From the NCBI RefSeq assembly GCF_041051975.1, contig NZ_CP163435.1:4092001-4156000 (forward strand): a stretch of DNA of 64,000 bases, read 5' to 3'. The translations under genes and the position numbers were made by a program. Position 1 is the first letter of the stretch. Each line of letters begins with the position of its first letter. The notes below the pieces were generated by a model. The model worked only from the letters and a program-made list of their open reading frames with translations. It was not told where the DNA came from and searched no databases. This DNA comes from Streptomyces sp. R21. GTDB taxonomy: Bacteria > Actinomycetota > Actinomycetes > Streptomycetales > Streptomycetaceae. Shown here piece by piece: positions 28,114-37,868 of the stretch.

Positions 28114-28689
28114 CTACTGCTCCGCCAGCGCCCGCAACCGGCTCAGCGCCCTGTGCTGAGCAACACGCACCGCGCCCGGTGACATTCCCAACATCTGGCC
28201 CGTCTCCTCGGCCGTGAGGCCGACGGCGATGCGCAGCAGGAGCAGCTCGCGCTGGTTCTCCGGGAGGTTGGCCATGAGCTTCTTGGCCCATTCGGCGTCA
28301 CTGCTGAGCAGGGCGCGCTCCTCGGGGCCGAGGGAGTCGTCGGGCCGCTCGGGCATCTCGTCCGAGGGGACTGCCGTCGAGCCGGGGTGGCGCATCGCGG
28401 CGCGCTGGAGGTCGGCGACCTTGTGCGCGGCGATGGCGAAGACGAAGGCTTCGAAGGGGCGCCCGGTGTCCTTGTAGCGCGGCAGCGCGAGGAGTACGGC
28501 GACGCAGACCTCCTGCGCCAGGTCCTCCACGAAGTGCCGCGCGTCCCCCGGAAGTCGGGACAGACGGGTGCGGCAGTAGCGCAGCGCCAGCGGGTGGACA
28601 TGGGCGAGCAGATCGTGCGTGGCCTGCTCGTCGCCGTCCACCGCGCGAAGGACGAGCGCGCCGATCACCGTCGTCTCGTCATCGCGCAT
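28114..28689 (-). CDS. shbA: ECF-type sigma factor (SigD/ShbA family)
   Basis: 191 residues from the ATG at 28689. Region 2 ([12 protein letters not shown] through [16 protein letters not shown]) and region 4 ([39 protein letters not shown], here cited in parts: NQRELLLLR and [12 protein letters not shown]) are typical of group 4 sigma factors. An in-frame ATG at 28779, eight or nine bases after GGGGAGG, would add 30 low-complexity residues and cannot be excluded. The position between bldM and guaB matches sigD of S. coelicolor and of mycobacteria. From memory, the S. griseus member of this family, ShbA, drives transcription of the principal sigma gene hrdB. A housekeeping-level role is therefore likely. 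Confidence 0.88.
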   Translation of the reverse strand: MRDDETTVIGALVLRAVDGDEQATHDLLAHVHPLALRYCRTRLSRLPGDARHFVEDLAQEVCVAVLLALPRYKDTGRPFEAFVFAIAAHKVADLQRAAMRHPGSTAVPSDEMPERPDDSLGPEERALLSSDAEWAKKLMANLPENQRELLLLRIAVGLTAEETGQMLGMSPGAVRVAQHRALSRLRALAEQ

Positions 28690-28891
28690 CGGTCCATGGT
28701 GCCTCGGCGTCGTTCTCTCCGTGGCACCGCGTCCATAGTTGTGCACCGAAGCGTTATGAGCAGGTGCGCCGGAACTCATCTCCTGCGCCCTCCCCTTCCG
28801 CTCGCCCGACTCGTCCCCGAGGAACTCCACACCTCAAGCATGCGGCATCGGCGGCGAAACGAGCAGCGGGCGCTCGGCGGGTCCCTTTGCC

Positions 28892-28921
28892 AACCCCGCC
28901 CACCATGCGGTAGGCGGGGAT
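28892..28921 (-). terminator. Terminator downstream of bldM
   Basis: CCCCGCC (28894-28900) pairs with GGCGGGG (28913-28919), with a partly paired loop, 25 bases past the bldM stop and upstream of sigD. Confidence 0.5.
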
Positions 28922-28945
28922 TTTCATACCCCCGCTGAGGCTCAT

Positions 28946-29557
28946 CTAGCGGACCAGACCCCACCGGAATCCGAGCGCCACGGCGTGCGCACGGTCCGAG
29001 GCGCCGAGCTTCTTGAAGAGCCGACGGGCGTGCGTCTTCACCGTGTCCTCGGAGAGGAACAGCTCGCGGCCGATCTCCGCGTTGGAGCGGCCGTGACTCA
29101 TGCCCTCCAGGACCTGGATCTCGCGCGCGGTCAGGGTCGGCGCGGCACCCATCTCGGCCGACCGCAGTCTGCGCGGCGCGAGCCGCCAGGTCGGGTCGGC
29201 TAGCGCCTGTGTCACGGTGGCCCGCAGCTCGGCGCGCGAGGCGTCCTTGTGCAGATAGCCGCGGGCACCGGCGGCGACGGCGAGCGCCACGCCGTCCAGG
29301 TCCTCGGCGACGGTGAGCATGATGATGCGCGCACCGGGGTCGGCGGACAGCAGCCGCCGGACCGTCTCGACGCCGCCCAGTCCGGGCATGCGTACGTCCA
29401 TCAGAATCAGGTCCGAACGGTCGGCACCCCAGCGGCGGAGGACTTCCTCGCCGTTGGCCGCCGTCGTCACACGCTCGACGCCGGGCACGGTCGCGACCGC
29501 GCGGCGGAGCGCCTCTCGGGCAAGCGGGGAGTCGTCGCAGACGAGGACGGATGTCAT
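28946..29557 (-). CDS. bldM: BldM, NarL/FixJ-type response regulator of development
   Basis: 203 residues. The receiver domain (about 1-120) has CDDS at the acidic pocket, Asp54 in LILMDVRMPG, and the switch Thr in MLTVAED. The C-terminal LuxR-type helix-turn-helix (about 140-200) shows LTAREIQVLEGMSHGRSNAEIG and SEDTVKTHARRLFKKLGA-like motifs. Sequence and position between sigD and whiD identify BldM, an orphan regulator needed for aerial growth and sporulation, which acts as a homodimer and as a heterodimer with WhiI. No sensor kinase gene is adjacent. A sigma-BldN-type promoter lies upstream. Confidence 0.95.
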   Translation of the reverse strand: MTSVLVCDDSPLAREALRRAVATVPGVERVTTAANGEEVLRRWGADRSDLILMDVRMPGLGGVETVRRLLSADPGARIIMLTVAEDLDGVALAVAAGARGYLHKDASRAELRATVTQALADPTWRLAPRRLRSAEMGAAPTLTAREIQVLEGMSHGRSNAEIGRELFLSEDTVKTHARRLFKKLGASDRAHAVALGFRWGLVR

Positions 29558-29948
29558 GGCCGCCCTCCGCAGCTGATGCGCGTCACCTTGAGCCTCCAGG
29601 CTGGTACGAAATCGTCACCTGTGCGGTCGATACTCGCCGACGGATATGACCGTCTGCCCGAGCGCTTGTACTTTTCAACCGCCTCGCACTCTCAACGACG
29701 GTCACTCGAAAGAGTTACGGGGCTGTCATCCATCTTCGGCACTCTACGTGAGGGCGCGGACACGGTGGAGACATGCACAACGGACCCTCAACCTTTCATC
29801 ACAAGCTATGCCCCATTCAGCCGTTTTTCTTCCCATTTGCTGGTGTCTAAGGCTAGATTCTCAATGAGTCATATTTTCATCTCCTTAGATCGTAGTTGTA
29901 CGGTCGGTGAGCACATAACGGCCCAGAACGGCAACAAGGGGACACGCA
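29558..29948. other. Divergent control region of bldM and whiD
   Basis: About 390 bases with a marked AT-rich stretch at about 29800-29900. The bldM side holds the sigma-BldN promoter at 29692-29719. On the whiD side I could not fix a clear -35/-10 pair; the ribosome site AGGGG at 29937-29941 precedes the ATG by seven bases. No other gene is seen. Confidence 0.6.
29692..29719 (-). promoter_or_regulatory. Sigma-BldN-type promoter of bldM
   Basis: On the minus strand CGTAAC (29719-29714), exactly 16 bases, then CGTTGA (29697-29692). This matches the sigma-BldN consensus and fits the known dependence of bldM on BldN. It gives a leader of about 130 bases. Confidence 0.8.
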
Positions 29949-30287
29949 ATGGCAGATTTCTCCCGCCTTCCCGGTCCGAACGCGGACCTCTGGGACTGGC
30001 AGCTCCTCGCGGCATGCCGCGGGGTCGACAGCTCGCTCTTCTTCCACCCCGAGGGCGAGCGCGGTGCGGCACGGAGCGCACGTGAGAACTCGGCCAAAGA
30101 GGTCTGCATGAGATGCCCGGTCCGCGCCCAGTGCGCGGCACACGCCCTGGCGGTGCGCGAGCCGTACGGCGTGTGGGGCGGGCTGACCGAGGACGAGCGC
30201 GAGGAACTCATGGGACGGGCGCGCAACCGGCTCGTCTCGGCGTCGGCGTCGGGTGGTGGCGCCTCGCCGCACCGGATGGACAACTGA
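29949..30287 (+). CDS. whiD: WhiD, WhiB-like iron-sulfur protein of sporulation
   Basis: 112 residues, the exact WhiD length. Four cysteines (23, 53, 56, 62; C...CxxC...C) ligate a [4Fe-4S] cluster, followed by the GVWGG turn and a basic C-terminus (GRARNRL). The position beside bldM identifies WhiD, needed for late sporulation in S. coelicolor; WhiB-like proteins act by binding sigma region 4 of the principal sigma factor. The gene is transcribed divergently from bldM and ends at an intrinsic terminator. Confidence 0.95.
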   Translation: MADFSRLPGPNADLWDWQLLAACRGVDSSLFFHPEGERGAARSARENSAKEVCMRCPVRAQCAAHALAVREPYGVWGGLTEDEREELMGRARNRLVSASASGGGASPHRMDN

Positions 30288-30306
30288 AGGAACGTTTCTT
30301 CCGACT

Positions 30307-30336
30307 GGGCACGCGCAGGCGTGCCCCTTCTTTTGA
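30307..30336 (+). terminator. Intrinsic terminator of whiD
   Basis: GGGCACGC (30307-30314), 4-base loop and GCGTGCCC (30319-30326), followed by a T-rich run (CTTCTTTT). It has an unusually classical U-tract for this genus. Confidence 0.8.
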
Positions 30337-30388
30337 AACGGTCAGGGCCCTCGGGTCCTGTGAAACGGCCAGAGCCCTCAGGAAACCG

Positions 30389-31303
30389 TCAGTTCCCTGA
30401 CGGGCGCGTCGCCGCCCCCGCCAGGTGGTCGAGGGTGGCCGCCACCGCGGGCACCTGGGCCAGATCGGGCAGGGTGAGCGCGACGATCTCCCGCCGGACC
30501 GCGGGTTCCACCGTCACCGTGCGTGCCCCCTTGGGCCGTACGGACTCGATGGCGAGCTCCGGGAGGACCGCGACCCCGAGACCGGCGCCGACCAGGCCGA
30601 CCACGGCCGGGTAGTCGTCGGTGGCGAAGTCGATGCGGGGCACGAAGCCCGCGGTCCGGCACACCTCGACGAGCTGGCCGCGGCAGCGCGGGCACCCGGC
30701 GATCCACGGCTCACCGGCGAGTTCGCCGATCGCGACCGAGCCGGCGCGGGCCAGCCGGTGCCCCTCGGGGACCAGCCCGACGAGCCGGTCCACCAGCAGC
30801 GGCCGTACGACCAGGTCGTCCCACTCGCCCGTGTCACCCTCCGGCGCGGCGCCCTCGTACCGGAAGGCGAGCGCGATGTCGCAGTCGCCCTCGCGCAGCA
30901 TCTCCACCGAGCGCGGCGGCTCGGCCTCCTCCAGGGAGACGCGGGTGCCGGGGTGTTCGGCGCGCAGGGCGGCGAGCGCGGTCGGCACCAGGGTGGAACT
31001 GCCGCTGGGGAAGGAGACGAGGCGGACGCGGCCGGCGCGCAGGCCCGCGATAGCGGCGACCTCCTCCTCGGCGGCCGTGAGTCCGGCGATGATGCCCGCG
31101 GCATGCCGGACCAGCGCCTCGCCGGCCTGGGTCAGCCGCATCTCGCGGCCCGTGCGGATCAGCAGCGGGGTGCCCACGGAGGACTCCAGTGCCTTCATCT
31201 GCTGGCTGACGGCGGGCTGGGTGCAGCCCAGTTCGCGTCCCGCCGCCGAGAAGGAGCCGGTGGCGGCGACGGCGCGCAGAACACGGAGATGACGGGCCTC
31301 GAT
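30389..31303 (-). CDS. LysR-family transcriptional regulator
   Basis: 304 residues from the GTG at 31303, whose N-terminus (IEARHLRVLRAVAATGSFSAAG) fits LysR proteins directly; the in-frame extension to 31369 would nearly touch the divergent gene. The winged helix-turn-helix (about 1-60) contains LGCTQPAVSQQMKALE. The effector domain follows, with an RTGREMRLTQAG hinge. It is divergent to the MOSC gene, the usual LysR arrangement, so that gene is the likeliest target. AAAGG abuts the GTG, leaving initiation uncertain; a leaderless start is possible. Confidence 0.88.
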   Translation of the reverse strand: MEARHLRVLRAVAATGSFSAAGRELGCTQPAVSQQMKALESSVGTPLLIRTGREMRLTQAGEALVRHAAGIIAGLTAAEEEVAAIAGLRAGRVRLVSFPSGSSTLVPTALAALRAEHPGTRVSLEEAEPPRSVEMLREGDCDIALAFRYEGAAPEGDTGEWDDLVVRPLLVDRLVGLVPEGHRLARAGSVAIGELAGEPWIAGCPRCRGQLVEVCRTAGFVPRIDFATDDYPAVVGLVGAGLGVAVLPELAIESVRPKGARTVTVEPAVRREIVALTLPDLAQVPAVAATLDHLAGAATRPSGN

Positions 31304-31385
31304 CACCCTTTGAGCATAAGCGAGCCTTGGATACGGCGCCGAATATTGCGTCGCGGCTTTGCGGTGCATCCCCTAGCGTGCTCGC

Positions 31386-32066
31386 ATGAAGCTTCTGTCG
31401 CTGAACCTCGGCCGGGCGCAGGCCGTCGCCTATACGGACCAGCCGGAGGGTCTGACCGGCATCGACAAGCAGCCAGTCGACGGACCGGTGCGGGTGACCG
31501 CGCCCGGGCCCAAGGGAGTCGGCGCGAGCGGGCTGGCCGGGGACGCGGTGTGCGACAAGCGCCATCACGGCGGCGACCACCAGGCCGTGTACGCGGTCGC
31601 GCGCGAGGACCTCGACGACTGGGAGCGGGAGCTCGGCCGGGCCCTGCCCAGCGGCGCGTTCGGCGAGAACCTCACCACGGAGGGGCTCGACGTGTCCGGC
31701 GCGCGGATCGGCGAGCGCTGGCGCATCGGGTCCGAGGTGGTTCTCGAGGTCACCTGCGGGCGCATTCCCTGCCATACGTTCCAGGAGCATCTCGGCGAGA
31801 AGGGCTGGGTGCGGCGCTTCACCCACAAGGGCGCGCCCGGCGCCTATCTGCGGGTGGTCGAGCCGGGCGAGATCCGGTCCGGCGACCCGATCGAGATCGT
31901 GCACCGGCCGGACCACGACGTGACGGTGGCCCTCCAGTTCCGCGCGGTCACGCTGGAACGGGGGCTGCTGCCGCGGCTGCTCGCGGCGGGGGACGCGCTG
32001 CATCCGGAGTCGCGGAGGAACGCGGAGGAATATGTGGAGAAGTACGGGGCGCAGCAGGGGGCGTAA
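31386..32066 (+). CDS. MOSC-domain (molybdenum-cofactor sulfurase C-terminal-like) protein
   Basis: 226 residues, typical of stand-alone YiiM-type MOSC proteins. DKRHHGGDHQAVYAVAREDL, the FGENLTTEGLDV turn and the conserved cysteine region CGRIPCHTF mark the family. Members bind molybdenum cofactor or detoxify N-hydroxylated compounds. It is divergent from a LysR gene with about 80 bases between, consistent with direct control. Confidence 0.88.
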   Translation: MKLLSLNLGRAQAVAYTDQPEGLTGIDKQPVDGPVRVTAPGPKGVGASGLAGDAVCDKRHHGGDHQAVYAVAREDLDDWERELGRALPSGAFGENLTTEGLDVSGARIGERWRIGSEVVLEVTCGRIPCHTFQEHLGEKGWVRRFTHKGAPGAYLRVVEPGEIRSGDPIEIVHRPDHDVTVALQFRAVTLERGLLPRLLAAGDALHPESRRNAEEYVEKYGAQQGA

Positions 32067-32174
32067 CCGTTGCCGTCCCTCAACTCGCCGGACCTGAAAG
32101 GGATTTGAGCCAGCTCCGCGAAAGGGCCCTCCGGGGCGGGCGGAAGGCACCGACGAGGTCACTAATCTTTCCCC

Positions 32175-32948
32175 ATGACAACGGCTCTGATTACGGGATC
32201 GACCGCGGGCATCGGCGCCGCTTTCGCACGGCGCCTCGCGGCCGATGGTCACAACCTCGTCCTTGTGGCGCGCGACACCAAGCGGCTGCGTGAGCAGGCC
32301 ACCGAACTGCACGACCGGCACGGCATCGAGGCGGAGGTGCTGACGGCCGACCTCGCGACGGACGACGGCATCGAGGCGGTCGCCGCCCGGCTGGGCGACC
32401 GCAAGAACGCGGTCGACCTGCTGGTGAACAACGCGGGCTTCGGCAACAAGGGCCGCTATCTCGACGTGTCGATGGCCGACGAGTTGAAGATGCTCAAGGT
32501 GCACTGCGAGGCGGTGCTGCGGCTGACGTCCGCGGCGACCGAGGTCATGCGGGAGCGCGGCCGCGGCGGGGTCGTGAACGTCGCCTCGGTGGCCGCGTTC
32601 GTGCCGCGCGGCACGTACGGGGCGTCCAAGGCGTGGGTCGTGCAGTTCACCCAGGGCGCGGCGAAGGACCTGGCGGGCAGCGGCGTACGGCTGATGGCGC
32701 TGTGCCCGGGCTTCGTGCGCACCGAGTTCCACGAGCGCGCGGGGATGGGCACGGACAACATCCCCAAGTGGATGTGGCTGGACGCGGACAAGCTGGTCGC
32801 GGCCGCGCTCGCGGACCTGGCGCGCGGCAAGTCGCTGTCCGTTCCGGACCCGCGTTACAAGGCGCTGATGGGTCTGGTGAAGGTCACGCCGAGGGCGCTG
32901 CTCGGCGGGGTCACGTCGAAGACGGGACGCAAGTACGGGCCGCAGTGA
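32175..32948 (+). CDS. Short-chain dehydrogenase/reductase
   Basis: 257 residues of classical SDR: cofactor motif TGSTAGIG (about 7-14), NNAG in LVNNAGFG, catalytic Ser in NVASVAAF and Y-x-x-x-K in TYGASKAW. Arg residues after the second strand (VARDTKR) favour NADP(H). The C-terminus holds ALCPGFVRTEFHE. The substrate cannot be read. It follows the MOSC gene with about 110 bases between, so co-transcription is uncertain. Confidence 0.9.
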   Translation: MTTALITGSTAGIGAAFARRLAADGHNLVLVARDTKRLREQATELHDRHGIEAEVLTADLATDDGIEAVAARLGDRKNAVDLLVNNAGFGNKGRYLDVSMADELKMLKVHCEAVLRLTSAATEVMRERGRGGVVNVASVAAFVPRGTYGASKAWVVQFTQGAAKDLAGSGVRLMALCPGFVRTEFHERAGMGTDNIPKWMWLDADKLVAAALADLARGKSLSVPDPRYKALMGLVKVTPRALLGGVTSKTGRKYGPQ

Positions 32949-33035
32949 CGGCATCCGGTTGAGGTGGGTGGTGCCGTCCCTCCGGTGGGAGGATGGGGGT
33001 GTTCGACCGGACCCAGGGGGCCGGAAGGCGGCGCC

Positions 33036-33743
33036 ATGACATTCGTACAGCTCATTGACTGCAAGACCAGCCGGTTCGACGAGATGGACCGGCTGATGGA
33101 CACATGGGTCGAGAAGACCAAGGGGAAGCGGACCGCGACGCACAGCGTCATGGGCAAGGACCGGTCCGACGCGACCCACTTCATAGAGATCGTGGAGTTC
33201 CCGTCCTACGAAGAGGCGATGCGGAACTCGAATCTTCCGGAGACCGACACGATCTTCAAGGAGATGGTGGCTCTCTGCGACGAGATGCCGACGTTCACGG
33301 ACCTCGACGTGGTCCGCGACGATCAGCTCTACGCGGCCAACATCCGGCAGTTCTTCGAGACGATCGCCGGCAAGGGTGACCTGCCACCGCTCAACGGCCT
33401 GATCGCGGAGCACTATCACGACCACGATCCCGCCAACGAGCAGGACACTCTCGGCCTCGACGCGATCACGCGCGAGATCGGGATGTGGCGCAGCGGCTTC
33501 GATTTCTCGTTCACCGTCGACGACCAGATCACCGAGGGCGACCGCGTCTGCACCCGGTGGACCTGGAACGGCACCCACACGGGCGACTTCATGGGGATGC
33601 CCGCGACCGGTCGGCAGGTCTCGATGACGGGCACGACCATCTTCCGCTGCCAGGAGGACGGGAAGATCATCGAGGGCTGGTGGCAGTACGACCGGCTCGG
33701 CCTGATGGGCCAACTCGGGGCACTGGACGCCCTGGAGCAGTAG
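33036..33743 (+). CDS. Two-domain protein: small barrel plus SnoaL-like ester cyclase domain
   Basis: 235 residues; ATG at 33036 after GGAAGG. Residues 1-95 resemble a ferredoxin-like alpha-beta barrel (FVQLIDCKTSRFDEMDRL ... ATHFIEIVEFPSYEEAM). Residues about 105-235 are SnoaL-like: IRQFFETIAG, LIAEHYHDHDP, FTVDDQITEGDRVCTRWTW, THTGDFMGMPATGR and a WWQYDRLGLMGQLG end, all as in ester cyclase/SnoaL proteins. Polyketide cyclases of this fold are one possibility, but no polyketide genes are near. It ends at a two-way terminator facing groEL1. Confidence 0.82.
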   Translation: MTFVQLIDCKTSRFDEMDRLMDTWVEKTKGKRTATHSVMGKDRSDATHFIEIVEFPSYEEAMRNSNLPETDTIFKEMVALCDEMPTFTDLDVVRDDQLYAANIRQFFETIAGKGDLPPLNGLIAEHYHDHDPANEQDTLGLDAITREIGMWRSGFDFSFTVDDQITEGDRVCTRWTWNGTHTGDFMGMPATGRQVSMTGTTIFRCQEDGKIIEGWWQYDRLGLMGQLGALDALEQ

Positions 33744-33754
33744 GGCGGCAGCAG

Positions 33755-33787
33755 GAAGGCCCGGCACTCCTGGAGTGCCGGGCCTTC
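33755..33787. terminator. Bidirectional terminator between the SnoaL-like gene and groEL1
   Basis: A perfect 16-base complementary pair (33755-33770 with 33772-33787) separated by one base, lying between two convergent stops. Confidence 0.78.
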
Positions 33788-33820
33788 GTACTGCTCTGCT
33801 TGCCTACCTACCGACGTACG

Positions 33821-35452
<1,632 letters not shown>

Positions 35453-35582
35453 TCAGCCCTCTCGGAAAACTAGGGATAACGAGACTGCGCCCCGGGCGCC
35501 CGGCTTCTTAGCGATTGCGGGGACCAGGGGCGCAGTTCAAAGCAATATCTGCTTCGAGGTGTTGCAAGGTGATTCGAGTGAA

Positions 35583-35891
35583 CTACTTCTCGATGATCGC
35601 GAGCACGTCGCGAGCCGAGAGGACGAGGTACTCCTCGCCGCTGTACTTCACTTCGGTGCCGCCGTACTTGCTGTACAGCACGATGTCGCCGGTCTTCACG
35701 TCGAGCGGCAGGCGCTCGCCGTTCTCGAAGCGGCCCGGACCGACGGCCAGGACGACGCCCTCCTGGGGCTTCTCCTTGGCCGTGTCCGGGATGACCAGGC
35801 CAGAGGCCGTGGTCTGCTCGGCGTCGAGCGGCTGGACCACAATGCGGTCCTCGAGCGGCTTGATGGCAACCTTGGAGCTGGTGGTCGTCAC
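35583..35891 (-). CDS. groES: Co-chaperonin GroES
   Basis: 102 residues: [13 protein letters not shown], the mobile loop [12 protein letters not shown] and [15 protein letters not shown]. It caps GroEL. First gene of the groES-groEL1 operon; about 140 bases separate the two genes, and two CIRCE operators lie upstream. Confidence 0.97.
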   Translation of the reverse strand: MTTTSSKVAIKPLEDRIVVQPLDAEQTTASGLVIPDTAKEKPQEGVVLAVGPGRFENGERLPLDVKTGDIVLYSKYGGTEVKYSGEEYLVLSARDVLAIIEK

Positions 35892-35989
35892 GATCCGACC
35901 TCCCCCTTCGGAGATCTCACGGGGTTAACTGTCTGAGGTGGCGACCAGCTGGATCCGTCGTCGCGGGTGCCGGACCTGCCCGTCGCTAG

Positions 35990-36016
35990 TTGGCACTCTC
36001 CAGTGGGGAGTGCCAG
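35990..36016. promoter_or_regulatory. CIRCE operator 1 (HrcA site)
   Basis: TTGGCACTC, nine bases, GAGTGCCAG. This matches the CIRCE consensus TTAGCACTC-N9-GAGTGCTAA at 15 of 18 arm positions. It lies at the predicted transcription start of groES. Confidence 0.9.
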
Positions 36017-36021
36017 ACCTG

Positions 36022-36051
36022 AGACTATGACTGCGATTAGCACTCGGTCAA
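36022..36051 (-). promoter_or_regulatory. groES promoter
   Basis: On the minus strand TTGACC (36051-36046), 18 bases, TAGTCT (36027-36022). The -35 box lies in the spacer of CIRCE 2 and the start falls in CIRCE 1, so HrcA binding would block it. Confidence 0.65.
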
Positions 36052-36063
36052 GCGGAGTGCCAA
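36037..36063. promoter_or_regulatory. CIRCE operator 2 (HrcA site)
   Basis: TTAGCACTC, nine bases, GAGTGCCAA: the left arm is perfect and the right arm differs at one base. It overlaps the groES -35 region. Confidence 0.92.
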
Positions 36064-36104
36064 TTGCCTGCGGCGCTGTGGCGGATTTCGGGCACCCGGG
36101 GTGG

Positions 36105-36188
36105 GTGTGGGCGTCCCTGGGGGCTGCCGCCCCCAGACCCCCGCTGTCGGCCTGGACGGCCTCGCCCTCGAACGCCGGGCGGGCTCTC
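36105..36188. repeat. Half of a dispersed streptomycete intergenic repeat
   Basis: The stretch contains GGGGGCTGCCGCCCCCAGAC (a short hairpin), then TCGGCCTGGACGGCCTCG and CGAACGCCGGGCGGGC. From memory, this text occurs many times between genes in Streptomyces genomes, often as the arm of a long inverted repeat. Only one arm is seen here. It abuts the relaxase stop at 36189. Confidence 0.5.
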
Positions 36189-37256
36189 TCACCGGCCCCG
36201 GCCCTGGCCGGGCTGCTGCTGCGGTGGCACCGCCGGGGTTCCGGCCGGCCTTCCGGACGGCTGCTGTCCAGGCTTCGGCCTCGTCGTCCTGGTGGTGCTC
36301 CTGCTGCGGGCGGCGGCGGCCGCCACCCCAGGCGTCCCCGCGTTCTGCGGCGGCCGGGGGAGCGTTCTCGCGCCCACGGCGGCGGCCGGGGCCTCCTGGT
36401 TGACGGGCGGCGGCTCCGATGTGGCGGTGGCGTCGGCTCTCTGGGCCGGGGCGGCCCACGTGACGCGCGGATCCGGCTGACCCAGGGTCCGGCCCAGGTC
36501 GGCCCATCGCAGATCGCGGGCGACGCGCGAAGCGGCCGACCACACTTGTTCGCCCTTGCTGTCCGTCCAGCCGGGCATGCTGAACGAGTAGCCGGACATC
36601 CGGCCCGTCTTCGCGGTGTTCGCGCGGAACGACACTCCCGCCTCGGTGAGCGCCCGCTCGAACGCCAACCGGCCCTGGCCGGCACTCGCGTCCCGGGCGC
36701 CGCGGACGAGGTCGCGCAGCTGCTCGCGCTCCGGCCGCTCGGCTCCTCGCCGCTGGGCGGCGGCCCGCTCCGGCCCGGACACCTGCGGCGCGACCCGGTT
36801 CGACCGCTCCTCCGCGTTCACCAGTCCGTGCTCGCGCTCCAGCTCGCGGACGATCCCCCGCGACTTGCGGAAGTCGTGGCTGTCGCTGGCCAGTTCGCCC
36901 GACCACTGGATGCGGGACACGGTCAGGTGGATGTGGTTGTCACCGTGCCGGACGGCCACCCATGGCACGTCGGGGCCAAACATCCGGCCGACGTACTGCT
37001 CCGCGATCTGCGCCCACTTCTCGTCGGACAGGACACCGTCCTCGGCGGGCAGGCTCAGCGAGCACCGCCAGATCGGCCGGTCCACGTCCGGGCGTTGGCG
37101 GCTGTGCCGGTCCATGATCCGGGCAACCTGCTGCGGGGTGCCCGGCACATTCCCGGCCACGATCCGCGGATCGACGTGCTCCTCCTTGTGGCCCGGTCCG
37201 AAGTCGTACCGCAGAGCGCCACCGGCCCGGCGCCCCTTTGTGATCTTGGCGATCAT
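36189..37256 (-). CDS. Relaxase/mobilisation nuclease, possibly C-terminally truncated
   Basis: 355 residues. ALRYDFGPG near the N-terminus fits the catalytic Tyr region, and VAVRHGDNHIHLTVSR carries the metal-binding H-x-D-x-x-H-x-H motif III of MOBP-type relaxases. The enzyme nicks DNA at oriT and stays bound to the 5' end. The ATG overlaps the MobC-like stop (ATGA). After about residue 230 the protein becomes Pro/Arg/Gln-rich without a helicase or primase domain, and its stop abuts a dispersed repeat. Related proteins are often longer, so loss of a C-terminal part is plausible. Confidence 0.82.
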   Translation of the reverse strand: MIAKITKGRRAGGALRYDFGPGHKEEHVDPRIVAGNVPGTPQQVARIMDRHSRQRPDVDRPIWRCSLSLPAEDGVLSDEKWAQIAEQYVGRMFGPDVPWVAVRHGDNHIHLTVSRIQWSGELASDSHDFRKSRGIVRELEREHGLVNAEERSNRVAPQVSGPERAAAQRRGAERPEREQLRDLVRGARDASAGQGRLAFERALTEAGVSFRANTAKTGRMSGYSFSMPGWTDSKGEQVWSAASRVARDLRWADLGRTLGQPDPRVTWAAPAQRADATATSEPPPVNQEAPAAAVGARTLPRPPQNAGTPGVAAAAARSRSTTRTTRPKPGQQPSGRPAGTPAVPPQQQPGQGRGR

Positions 37257-37645
37257 CCGGCCGCCTCGTCGGCCTGGTCCTCGTCGGTCTCCCGGTCCGG
37301 ACCGAGTCCGCGCACCGCGAGAGCCGCCCGGCCCACCTCCTCGACGGCGGCCTGGATGGCCGCGTGCAGCTCGCGCCGCTCGTGGCTGTACCGCGTCAGC
37401 TGGTTCAAGTTGTTCGCCGCCGCGACCAGTTGGCCGTAGGCGGCGGCGTTCACGAGCGGCACGGTCGGCACGTCGCCGGGTATTCCGCGGCGGCCCAACC
37501 GCTGCTCGACCACCGCCCGCACCCACGCGCCCAGCTCCCGGCGGCCGGTTCGTTCGCGGGCCCGGTGCCAACGGCTCAGCTCCTCCTCGGTGAGCCGCAC
37601 CGACACACAGTGCGTTCGCTTCTGGCCCGGCTTTCCGCGCACCAT
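37253..37645 (-). CDS. MobC-like relaxosome accessory protein
   Basis: 130 residues; the ATG at 37645 lies six bases after GGAGGAG. A basic start (RGKPGQKRTHCVSVRLTEEE) looks like a ribbon-helix-helix strand and first helix, followed by ERTGRRELGAWVRAVVEQRL. The middle NNLNQLTRYSHER is the MobC signature (helix with N-x-N-Q). Such proteins bind oriT and help the relaxase nick. It is translationally coupled to the relaxase. Confidence 0.8.
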   Translation of the reverse strand: MVRGKPGQKRTHCVSVRLTEEELSRWHRARERTGRRELGAWVRAVVEQRLGRRGIPGDVPTVPLVNAAAYGQLVAAANNLNQLTRYSHERRELHAAIQAAVEEVGRAALAVRGLGPDRETDEDQADEAAG

Positions 37646-37868
37646 CCCCCGCTCCTCCTGTTCGTGATCTGTGATCACCAAGCTTGCCCGGTAGACCGCT
37701 GCGGCGTCGCTCCCGGTTCCCAGAAATCCGGACGCGGGCCGTCAGGAGCCGAACCGGCGGGATTCCTGGGGGATTTCGGCCCGTACTCGGTCATGCCGAG
37801 CCGACGTCGGGCAGTGCTCGTCCGGGGAGTCTGCTGCAGGGCGGGCGCCTGCCGCTACGGTCGTCGGC
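37646..37868. other. Intergenic region that could hold the element's oriT
   Basis: About 220 bases between the divergent MobC-like and zinc-finger-like genes. In small mobilisable elements oriT usually lies here. I could not identify a nic consensus or a convincing inverted repeat by eye. Confidence 0.3.

Noticed and set aside
29896-29920. TTGTAC followed by CATAAC as a whiD promoter
   Set aside because: The spacing (about 11-12 bases) is too short for a sigma-70-type promoter.
30361-30403. Repeated GAAACGG-CAG text and a small CCGTCAG/CTGACGG hairpin as a regulatory RNA
   Set aside because: Short, overlaps the LysR stop and is adequately explained as a weak terminator region after whiD/LysR.
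30834-33767. A 977-codon minus-strand open frame across the MOSC, SDR and SnoaL-like genes
   Set aside because: It lies opposite three well-supported genes with clear motifs; the translation has no domain and is Arg/His-rich.
36770-36815. GGTTCGA-like text suggesting a tRNA T-arm
   Set aside because: It lies inside the relaxase frame and no cloverleaf can be drawn around it; no tRNA was found anywhere in the window.
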